Shown here piece by piece: positions 25,245 through 33,119 of a stretch of 64,000 nt of DNA. Numbering within the stretch: the first letter of the stretch is position 1; each line of letters starts with the position of its first letter. Both the position numbers and the translations under genes were made by a program. The notes under the pieces are model-generated. The model made no database searches. It was not told the origin of the DNA and saw only the letters and a program-made list of their open reading frames with translations. Source of the stretch: Pedobacter sp. SYSU D00535 (GTDB lineage Bacteria > Bacteroidota > Bacteroidia > Sphingobacteriales > Sphingobacteriaceae); assembly GCF_017355855.1 (NCBI RefSeq), contig NZ_JAFEWD010000001.1:434001-498000 (forward strand), given 5' to 3'.

Positions 25245-28070
25245 ATGAATTTTTCCCTTAGCAGATTTACTCTTTTAACCCTCCTGTGTGCAATACTGGC
25301 AAGTTTGAATCGAAGCTTTGCCCAGGGGCAGGATTATAAGCTCTGGTATAATCGTCCGGCTCAGAAATGGACCGACGCCTTGCCTATTGGAAATGGCCGC
25401 CTGGGAGCGATGGTATTCGCAGGTCTGGAATCCGATCGGATTCAGTTTAACGAAGAAACGTTGTGGACAGGCGAACCGAGAGATTACCATCGGGAAGGTG
25501 CTTCTGCTTATCTGGCTGAAATCCGCCGGCTTGTAGCAGAAGGAAAACAAAAGGAAGCTGAGAAGCTCGCTGCTGACAAATTCATGGGAATGAAAAGCAC
25601 CGAGGGGCAGCGAGAGAAATGGTTTGCCGACATGCGGGCTTTCAAAGGAATGGACGGTGATCCAAGCCAGGAAAGCTACGATGATAGCAAGTGGGTAACC
25701 TTCACGGTACCAACTTACGAAGGCTGGGAAACTGCAGGTTTGGAGGGTTTGGACGGAGCCGTATGGTTTCGTACTACTTTTGAAGCACCTGCAAGCTGGG
25801 TTGGAAAAAATATTGTCCTTGACTTGAACCGCATCCGCGATCAGGATTTCACCTACGTGAACGGCAAACTGGTTGGAACCACCGACGGCACAGAGGGAAG
25901 AAAGTATATCATCCCGAAGGATGTGATAAAAAAAGGCACGAACACTATCGCCATCCAGGTATTAAACTACACCGATAAAGGTGGGATTGCCGGCTACAAA
26001 GATACAAGTCGTCCAATTGCAGTTTACCCGGAAGGCAGCGATGCTAAGTCTGGGATCTCACTGGTGAAGCCATGGAAATACCGGATTCAAAACGATGAGC
26101 CGCCCGCTGTTCCAAAATTTCAGGCAGATTATCAGCCTTTCGGCGATGTTCACTTAACCTTCAAAGGGACGCAGGCGGCCAAGAACTATCGCCGTGAGTT
26201 GGATTTGAGCACAGCGATCTCGCGTACTACATATTCAATCAATGGCGTCAATTACACGCGCGAATACTTCGTAAGTCAACCCAATCAAGCAATTGTAATT
26301 CATCTTAGTGCCGACAAGAAAGGAAGCATAAGTTTCGAAACTCTTCTCAGCAGCCCGCACAAAAAATCGCTGGCGAAGAAGATAGATGATAGAACCCTTG
26401 CACTTTCACTGCAGGTTCGCAATGGGGCTTTAAGAGGAGAGAGCCTCCTTCGGGTGGAAGCAAAAAAAGGAAAAGTAACACTTGTAAACGACCGTATCCT
26501 CGTGGACGGAGCCGATGAAGTGACCCTCTATCTCACGGCCGGAACAAACTATGTGAACTATCAGGATGTGAGCGGAGATCCCCTGGCTGCTTGTCGCGAT
26601 GCCTTGGCAAGCCTGAAAGGCAAGAAATATGCACGCGTAAAAGCGGATCATGTCAAAGAGTATCAGCAATACTATAAACCCTTTTCTATTACACTGGCAA
26701 AAGGTCCGAATGCCGATCTTCCTACAGACGAACGATTGGTTAAATTCCATCAGGCTGTAGATCCTTCTTTTGCCGCTTTGTATGTTCAATATGGAAGATA
26801 CTTGTTGATTTCCAGTTCAAGACCCGGCACTCGTCCGGCAAACCTCCAGGGAATTTGGAACGATTTGCTTTCACCTCCCTGGGGTAGCAAGTACACGACC
26901 AATATTAACGCGGAAATGAACTACTGGCCAGCCGAGCTGCTGAACCTGTCGCCGATGCACGAACCATTTTTCAAGATGGTCGAAGAGCTTTCGCAGCAGG
27001 GCAGAAAAACAGCCAAAGCACACTACAATGCCAATGGCTGGGTGCTACATCACAATACAGATTTATGGCGTGGAACTGCTCCGATCAATGCATCTAACCA
27101 TGGAATCTGGGTAGGAGGATCGGGTTGGGTAAGTCAGCATTTGTGGGAGCGCTATCTGTTTACACAGGATAAAGCCTTTCTGAGAGACCGCGCTTATCCG
27201 ATCATGAAGGAAGCAGCGAAATTCTACGCCGAGTTTCTGGTGAAGGATCCAAAGACCGGTTGGCTGATCAGTACACCTTCCAATTCACCTGAAAATGGTG
27301 GCCTTGTTGCTGGTCCAACTATGGACCATCAGATCATCCGTACACTATTCAAGAATGTAATTGAGGCAAGTGAGATTTTAGGCGTAGACGCAGAGTTCCG
27401 CAGCTTGATGAAGGAGAAAGTTCCGCAGATTGCTCCAAACCAGATTGGTAAACATGGACAGCTGCAGGAGTGGCTACAAGATATCGACGATCCGGAAAAC
27501 AAACACCGTCACGTTTCTCATCTCTGGGGCCTGCATCCGGGTAACGAAATCAACTGGGACGACTCACCTGAACTGGTAAAAGCAGCGCGTCAATCGCTCA
27601 TTATGCGTGGGGACGAAGGCACTGGTTGGAGTCTTGCCTGGAAAATTAACTTCTGGGCCCGCTTCAAAGATGGGGAACATGCCATGCAAATGGTAAAAAT
27701 GTTACTCAGACCGGCAAGCGGAAACGGCGGATCCTACGTTAATCTTTTTGATGCACATCCTCCTTTTCAGATCGATGGAAATTTCGGGGGTGCAGCAGGG
27801 ATCGCTGAAATGCTAATCCAGAGTCATACCAAATACATCGACATCTTACCGGCACTTCCTGCTCAGTTTGCTGAAGGAACCGTAAAAGGTATTCGTGCAC
27901 GGGGCGGCTTCGAACTGAACTTCAGCTGGAAAAACGGAAAACTGACGAATGTTGAAGTACTATCGAATGCTGGCGAGAACTGTGTGTTAAGATATGCAGG
28001 TAAACAAATTAGCCTTCCCACCAAAAAAGGGAAGAAGTACAAATTCAACGGAGAATTACAAAAATTATAA
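25245..28070 (+). CDS. GH95 alpha-L-fucosidase/alpha-L-galactosidase with inserted jelly-roll domain
   Basis: A 941-residue secreted enzyme with signal peptide ending near NRSFAQ. The GH95 N-terminal domain (residues 30-118 and 293-480) is interrupted at about 120-292 by a GH2-like sugar-binding jelly roll (VWFRTTFEAP, VNGKLVGTTDG, GTNTIAIQVLNYTD). The (alpha/alpha)6 barrel carries the expected residues: Asn553 and Asn555 in TTNINAEMNYW, Glu683 in SNSPENGG and Asp844 in FQIDGNFGG. GH95 enzymes remove alpha-1,2-L-fucose or, in pectin systems, alpha-L-galactose. Substrate cannot be fixed from sequence alone. Confidence 0.93.
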   Translation: MNFSLSRFTLLTLLCAILASLNRSFAQGQDYKLWYNRPAQKWTDALPIGNGRLGAMVFAGLESDRIQFNEETLWTGEPRDYHREGASAYLAEIRRLVAEGKQKEAEKLAADKFMGMKSTEGQREKWFADMRAFKGMDGDPSQESYDDSKWVTFTVPTYEGWETAGLEGLDGAVWFRTTFEAPASWVGKNIVLDLNRIRDQDFTYVNGKLVGTTDGTEGRKYIIPKDVIKKGTNTIAIQVLNYTDKGGIAGYKDTSRPIAVYPEGSDAKSGISLVKPWKYRIQNDEPPAVPKFQADYQPFGDVHLTFKGTQAAKNYRRELDLSTAISRTTYSINGVNYTREYFVSQPNQAIVIHLSADKKGSISFETLLSSPHKKSLAKKIDDRTLALSLQVRNGALRGESLLRVEAKKGKVTLVNDRILVDGADEVTLYLTAGTNYVNYQDVSGDPLAACRDALASLKGKKYARVKADHVKEYQQYYKPFSITLAKGPNADLPTDERLVKFHQAVDPSFAALYVQYGRYLLISSSRPGTRPANLQGIWNDLLSPPWGSKYTTNINAEMNYWPAELLNLSPMHEPFFKMVEELSQQGRKTAKAHYNANGWVLHHNTDLWRGTAPINASNHGIWVGGSGWVSQHLWERYLFTQDKAFLRDRAYPIMKEAAKFYAEFLVKDPKTGWLISTPSNSPENGGLVAGPTMDHQIIRTLFKNVIEASEILGVDAEFRSLMKEKVPQIAPNQIGKHGQLQEWLQDIDDPENKHRHVSHLWGLHPGNEINWDDSPELVKAARQSLIMRGDEGTGWSLAWKINFWARFKDGEHAMQMVKMLLRPASGNGGSYVNLFDAHPPFQIDGNFGGAAGIAEMLIQSHTKYIDILPALPAQFAEGTVKGIRARGGFELNFSWKNGKLTNVEVLSNAGENCVLRYAGKQISLPTKKGKKYKFNGELQKL

Positions 28071-28102
28071 AGAGCTTCTGCCTCAGCAGGGCTGGTTAGG
28101 AT

Positions 28103-31100
28103 ATGATTGTGACTAAACGAACCATTTATTTACTAGCTTTTATCTGCGGGATAAACCTTAGTGCCTTCGGGCAGGCAGGTATTCGTAAAGATATTTCGCT
28201 TGACAACGGCTGGCGCTCTATAGCGAATGACGAAGATAAAGAAGCCTATAAAGGATTTGAAAAAACCTCTTTTAACGATAAAAACTGGGAACAGGTAAAC
28301 GTTCCTCATAACTGGGATCAGTACCATGGTTACCGCCGACTAATGCACGGCAACCGACACGGTTATTCCTGGTATAGAAAGACGTTTACTACGGCCGATA
28401 AGAAACCTGGAAGCCGGTACTTCCTCTGGTTTGAAGGGGTAGGGTCCTATGCAACGGTATTCCTGAACGGCAAGCAGGTGGGCTATCACGCAGGAGGACG
28501 GACTTCTTTCACACTCGACGTGACGGATGCCATTAATCTTAATAACAAGCCAAATCTTCTGGCCGTAAGGGCTGATCATCCTCCTCATATTCAGGATTTA
28601 CCCTGGGTTTGCGGCGGCTGTTCTACCGAAAGGGGCTTCTCTGAAGGATCTCAACCAATGGGAATCTTCCGGCCTGTTCACCTCATCGTTACCAACGAAG
28701 TACGGATAGAGCCGTTTGGGGTGCATGTGTGGAATGATGCTTCAGTGAACGAGAAATCAGCCCTGTTGAATCACAGTACCGAACTGAAGAACTACGGTAA
28801 GTCCATAAAAAATTTACGAATTGTCACCACGGTTAATGATAGAGCAGGGAAAAAAGTTGCTGAATCTTCTGAGGAGCTAAAAATTGCTGCAGGATCTACG
28901 GTAACTACCAAAGGAAAATTAACGGTTACCAATCCTACACTTTGGTCTGTTGAAAATCCTTACTTGTACGATATTCACACGAAGGTTTACGAGCAGGGTA
29001 AACTGCTGGACGAGCTGAACACTGCTTATGGTATTCGCTGGATCAGCTGGCCAATCGGCAGGAAGAATAATGATAAACGCTTCTTCCTGAATGGCAAGCC
29101 GGTCTTCATTAATGGAATTGCAGAGTACGAACACCTAATAGGCAATAGCCACGCTTTTAGCGCTGAGCAGGTATCCTCTCGTGTTCGCCAAATGAAGGCA
29201 GCCGGCTTTAATTCTTTCCGCGATGCTCACCAACCACATAACTTCCGATACCATGAATTTTGGGATAAGGAAGGAATTCTTTGGTGGACACAAATGGCGG
29301 CTCATATCTGGTATGACACCCCGGAGTTCAGAAAGAATTTCAAAGAGCTGCTCACCGACTGGGTGAAAGAGCGCAGAAATAGTCCTTCAATTATCTTATG
29401 GGGACTGGAGAACGAAAGTACCTTGCCGGAAGACTTTGCCCGCGAATGTACTGAGCTTATCCGTAAGCTGGATCCAACGGCATCTTCCCAGCGTTTAGTG
29501 ACCACTTGTAACGGTGGTTCAGGTACCGATTGGGATGTTCCTCAGAACTGGACGGGCACCTATGGCGGTGATCCTAAAACGTACGATCAGGATGTGCAGC
29601 GGCAAGTTCTGATAGGAGAGTACGGGGCATGGAGAACACTTGACCTGCACACCGAAGGTCCTTTTAATCAAAACGGACCTTACAGCGAAGACCGAATGTC
29701 TCAGCTAATGGAAATGAAGGTACGCCTGGCTGAATCAGTAAAAGATAAAACTTCTGGTCACTACTTCTGGCTGTTTACATCACATGATAATCCCGGCCGG
29801 GTGCAGGGAGGAGAAGGTCTTCGGGAACTTGACCGGATTGGACCTGTGAATTACAAAGGCTTACTTACTCCATGGGAAGAGCCGCTGGATGTATTCTATA
29901 TGTTCCGGGCCAACTATGCTCCCAAAGAAACGGAACCAATGGTCTACATCGTTTCACATACCTGGCCGGAGCGTTGGCTGAGTCCCGGCAGGAAAGACAG
30001 CATTACCATTTACTCTAACTGTGATGAAGTAGAGCTGTTTAACGACGTAAACAAGGTTTCCCTGGGAAGAAAGAAGCGCGGAGGAATCGGGACGCATTTC
30101 CAGTGGGATAATGTCGATATCAGGTACAATGTGCTGTATGCAAAGGGTTATGTGAAGGGCAAAGAGGTAGCAACAGACTACATTGTTCTCCATCATCTTC
30201 CTCAGGCACCGAGCTTTAACGACTTCTACAAAAATGCAAAAAACATCACAGCTCCTGAAAAAGGCTTGAACTACCTGTATCGTGTAAACGCAGGCGGACC
30301 AGACTATAAAGATGAGAATGGAAATATCTGGATGGCCGACAGGCATCGCAGCAGCGACAAAACCTGGGGCTCTGTTTCCTGGACGGACGATTTCGCTGAG
30401 ATGCCTCCATACTTCGCCAGTCAACGGCATACCCATGATCCGATCAAAGGCACGAAGGACTGGAAACTGTTCCAGAATTTCCGCTACGGGCGTGATAAGC
30501 TGAAATATTTCTTCCCCGTCCCGGACGGTGAATATGTAGTTGAACTATATTTTACTGAACCTTGGTTAGGAACCGGAGGCGGAATGGATGCCACAGGAAT
30601 GCGTGTGTTTGACGTAGCTGTTAACGGTCAAACCGTCCTAGATGATGTGGACATCTGGAAGGAAGCAGGCCATGATGCCGCTTTGAAAAAGACAGTGAAA
30701 GTGAAGGTAAAAGGCGGACAGCTGGTACTATCTTTTCCGGAAGTAAAATCGGGGCAGGCCCTCATTTCAGCCATCGCGATCGCTTCCACAAAAGACAAGA
30801 TTCAGCCGGCTCCAGCTTCTCCATTACTAATTGAGAACCAAGGCGGCAAGCTAAAAACAAGGAGTTGGATGGACACAGGTAATCCTGTATACGCTGATAA
30901 TCAGCAGGAGGTATTTGTAGCCCTGCCATCCTATCTGCATGGCGCAGAATACATTCAGAATACCGCCACTTCAAATTCCTCTGTCCCATCTTTCAAGGTG
31001 AGCTTTGACGCCGATGTGTATATCGCTCTGGCTGCAAAAGCTGCATCAGCTCCGATATGGATGAAGGATTATGAAGAACAACCCGGAGAGGTTGTCACCA

Positions 31101-31633
31101 CTGCGAACGGAGGCGAACGCTTTAAAGTTTTCCGCAAACGCTTCAAGGCGGGAGAAACGGTTCAGGCAGGCGCGGTTGCAGGTAAGGCAATAGTTGCAGT
31201 AAACCCCGCTTCAAACATTCAGCCAGCTTACGACCTGAAGAAAGCGACTTCCTACAAAGCTACCGAAGCTGTGTTCAAAGGAACCGGCCTCACCAAAGAA
31301 GTATTGATGGGACGTGAACGAGTGGTATTTAAGAGAGCGTCTGGCGATGTTCTGGAGTTTACCTTCTCAACGGGAGTAGCGGACACGTACTCACTTACGT
31401 TGAAATACCATAATCCTTTCCAGAAAGATCTTAAAGGAAAGATAGAAATCCTTGCAGCGGACGGAACGGTGATGAAGAAAGCTGAGGATGTAGTTTTTGC
31501 TCCAACCAAAGAAGGCAAATGGAACTATTTCAATACCAACACCGGAACAATGATCAATGCCGGTACTTATAAGGTAAGAATCATAGCAGACGATGCAGCG
31601 AATCTGGCCATCGATGCTTTGGATGTTCAATAA
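28103..31633 (+). CDS. GH2 glycoside hydrolase with C-terminal malectin domain
   Basis: An 1176-residue secreted enzyme. Order of domains: signal peptide (to about 24), GH2 sugar-binding jelly roll (30-200), immunoglobulin-like domain (205-310), TIM barrel (315-610) and a long C-terminal part with a malectin-like domain (about 718-895; VNAGGPDYKDENG and YVVELYFTEPW). The acid/base is Glu438 in WGLENES and the nucleophile Glu506 in LIGEYGAW. GH2 covers beta-galactosidases, beta-glucuronidases, alpha-L-arabinopyranosidases and others; a pectin side chain is the likely target. It is the last gene of the enzyme operon, followed by a strong terminator. Confidence 0.9.
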   Translation: MIVTKRTIYLLAFICGINLSAFGQAGIRKDISLDNGWRSIANDEDKEAYKGFEKTSFNDKNWEQVNVPHNWDQYHGYRRLMHGNRHGYSWYRKTFTTADKKPGSRYFLWFEGVGSYATVFLNGKQVGYHAGGRTSFTLDVTDAINLNNKPNLLAVRADHPPHIQDLPWVCGGCSTERGFSEGSQPMGIFRPVHLIVTNEVRIEPFGVHVWNDASVNEKSALLNHSTELKNYGKSIKNLRIVTTVNDRAGKKVAESSEELKIAAGSTVTTKGKLTVTNPTLWSVENPYLYDIHTKVYEQGKLLDELNTAYGIRWISWPIGRKNNDKRFFLNGKPVFINGIAEYEHLIGNSHAFSAEQVSSRVRQMKAAGFNSFRDAHQPHNFRYHEFWDKEGILWWTQMAAHIWYDTPEFRKNFKELLTDWVKERRNSPSIILWGLENESTLPEDFARECTELIRKLDPTASSQRLVTTCNGGSGTDWDVPQNWTGTYGGDPKTYDQDVQRQVLIGEYGAWRTLDLHTEGPFNQNGPYSEDRMSQLMEMKVRLAESVKDKTSGHYFWLFTSHDNPGRVQGGEGLRELDRIGPVNYKGLLTPWEEPLDVFYMFRANYAPKETEPMVYIVSHTWPERWLSPGRKDSITIYSNCDEVELFNDVNKVSLGRKKRGGIGTHFQWDNVDIRYNVLYAKGYVKGKEVATDYIVLHHLPQAPSFNDFYKNAKNITAPEKGLNYLYRVNAGGPDYKDENGNIWMADRHRSSDKTWGSVSWTDDFAEMPPYFASQRHTHDPIKGTKDWKLFQNFRYGRDKLKYFFPVPDGEYVVELYFTEPWLGTGGGMDATGMRVFDVAVNGQTVLDDVDIWKEAGHDAALKKTVKVKVKGGQLVLSFPEVKSGQALISAIAIASTKDKIQPAPASPLLIENQGGKLKTRSWMDTGNPVYADNQQEVFVALPSYLHGAEYIQNTATSNSSVPSFKVSFDADVYIALAAKAASAPIWMKDYEEQPGEVVTTANGGERFKVFRKRFKAGETVQAGAVAGKAIVAVNPASNIQPAYDLKKATSYKATEAVFKGTGLTKEVLMGRERVVFKRASGDVLEFTFSTGVADTYSLTLKYHNPFQKDLKGKIEILAADGTVMKKAEDVVFAPTKEGKWNYFNTNTGTMINAGTYKVRIIADDAANLAIDALDVQ

Positions 31634-31657
31634 GTTTTAACCTCAGTAAGGAAGAAA

Positions 31658-31686
31658 AGCAGCTATGAATTATAGCTGCTTTTTTT
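31658..31686. terminator. Terminator at the end of the PUL
   Basis: A perfect stem, AGCAGCTAT at 31658-31666 with ATAGCTGCT at 31672-31680, then six T. The minus strand reads TTTTCTTCC after it, so it can serve the convergent AlkB-like gene as well. Confidence 0.85.
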
Positions 31687-32266
31687 ATGAGTTAGCCGTG
31701 GGCTTTAGCGTCCTCAAGGTAATTGAATAGCGCAACTCCTTAACGGGGGCAATACTATGCTCCCAATCCGACCTCGCCGGTCCCTGGATCACGTATGCTG
31801 ATCTTCTTTTCGCATCTAAGGAAATAATCGAGCCTCGACCTTGTTTACCTTTATCATACCGGCGAAATCGAAATTTACAATCGCTGTTAAGAGAAACCCC
31901 AATGATGGCGTCAAAAGGAGGAGCGTCGCGGTGCCAGTTGATGACAGTTCCGGGGGCGTACTCAGTCACCAACAGCTCGGCAAGGTCGCTACTATCAAAA
32001 CTTAAAAGAGATGCGCATTTACTGATCAATGGCTGAAACTCACCTGGAATTGGTCTTCCCTGGGATAAGGTTCGGCTTTGAAAATCCCAGTCGTATCCAA
32101 AACTTGCCACCTTTCGCTTCGCCTCATAGCCCTGAAAAACAAAAGTCTTCAATTCTATCCTTTTCACTAACTGGAGCAAGTAATCCTCCTCTGCTTTTGA
32201 CAGGAAATCCGGGTAATATTGAAAGCCTTCCGGTTGCAGTGGCAAGGATGGAAATAACGTATTCAT
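31685..32266 (-). CDS. AlkB-family 2-oxoglutarate/Fe(II)-dependent dioxygenase
   Basis: A 193-residue protein with the AlkB double-stranded beta-helix. Iron ligands are His112 and Asp114 in NWHRDAPPF and His170 in WEHSI; the 2-oxoglutarate arginine is in RYSITLR (179 or 185). Family members remove methyl groups from damaged DNA or RNA bases by oxidation. It stands alone, convergent with the PUL. Length matches short bacterial AlkB paralogues rather than E. coli AlkB itself, so DNA repair is likely but not proven. Confidence 0.87.
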   Translation of the reverse strand: MNTLFPSLPLQPEGFQYYPDFLSKAEEDYLLQLVKRIELKTFVFQGYEAKRKVASFGYDWDFQSRTLSQGRPIPGEFQPLISKCASLLSFDSSDLAELLVTEYAPGTVINWHRDAPPFDAIIGVSLNSDCKFRFRRYDKGKQGRGSIISLDAKRRSAYVIQGPARSDWEHSIAPVKELRYSITLRTLKPTANS

Positions 32267-32373
32267 AATTTAAAAACAGAAAAGCACTCCATTAGATTAG
32301 CCGAATTAAGATTTCAAGTGAATTTTATAGGGATTATTTTAGGTCATTTATACTGCTTTTATCAGGCGAATTC

Positions 32374-32381
32374 TATATTTG
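32374..32381 (+). promoter_or_regulatory. Candidate -7 promoter element for the exonuclease/DUF294 operon
   Basis: TATATTTG, a full TAnnTTTG match, 40 bases before the GTG start. Its last three bases are a TTG in the exonuclease frame, so if this is a promoter that TTG cannot be the start codon. Confidence 0.5.
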
Positions 32382-32420
32382 GAAACCCGATTAAGTCTAA
32401 GCGGCTCTGAAAGTTTTAAA

Positions 32421-33119
32421 GTGAAAGATTACCTTCTATTTATCGATACCGAAGCATCAGGAGTACCCAAAAGCTGGATAGAGCCCTATGCAAAAAAGGG
32501 TAATTGGCCTTATTCAGTCCAGGTATCCTGGTTGGTCTACTCGAGCGATGGAAAAGAAATCAAGCGCGAAGACCACTACATCGGGGATCAGGACTTTAAG
32601 ATTTCCGACTCGTCCATCAAAATCCATGGCATTACCCGTTCTTACCTTGACACTCATGGAGAAAACAGAAAGACAGTAATGCAATTGTTAGCGGATGACC
32701 TTAACAGGTACACTCCCCTGGTAATCGGACATTTTATGGAGTTTGACTATCATGTACTGGCGGCCGACTTTTTTAGGTCAGATATTCAAAATCCGATAGC
32801 AACAAACGCACTTCCAGTTTTCTGCACCATGGTATCTACAACCAGATTCATGCAAAATCCTATAAGGAAATTCATGAAATTGGGAGAGTTATACCAAATG
32901 CTATTTAATAAACAGCTGGAAAAACCGCATAACGCAATTTACGATGCTAAAGCTACCGCTGATTGCTTTTTCGAGCTTCTGAAGCGAGGCGAGTTGACTC
33001 GCACAGAAGTAGAACAACAAAAGCTTGATTTGACGATTAAACAAAAAGATAAGGGCCCTTTCTGGCTTTTACTCGCTATAAGTTTACTGCTTATTCTATT
33101 TATCGCTGTTAATGCATGA
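32421..33119 (+). CDS. DnaQ-like (DEDD) 3'-5' exonuclease with C-terminal membrane segment
   Basis: About 232 residues from GTG 32421. Exo I is in LLFIDTEASG, Exo II in VIGHFMEFDYHVL, and Exo III in HNAIYDAKATADC, giving the Asp-Glu-Asp-Asp set with a histidine. After the nuclease domain a charged stretch leads to a hydrophobic tail (WLLLAISLLLILFIAVNA) that should anchor it in the membrane. GTG is preferred to TTG 32379, which overlaps a promoter motif. The stop overlaps the next start by four bases (ATGA). DnaQ-like nucleases beside DUF294 proteins are a known pairing, possibly a nucleotide-signalling unit. Confidence 0.8.
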   Translation: MKDYLLFIDTEASGVPKSWIEPYAKKGNWPYSVQVSWLVYSSDGKEIKREDHYIGDQDFKISDSSIKIHGITRSYLDTHGENRKTVMQLLADDLNRYTPLVIGHFMEFDYHVLAADFFRSDIQNPIATNALPVFCTMVSTTRFMQNPIRKFMKLGELYQMLFNKQLEKPHNAIYDAKATADCFFELLKRGELTRTEVEQQKLDLTIKQKDKGPFWLLLAISLLLILFIAVNA

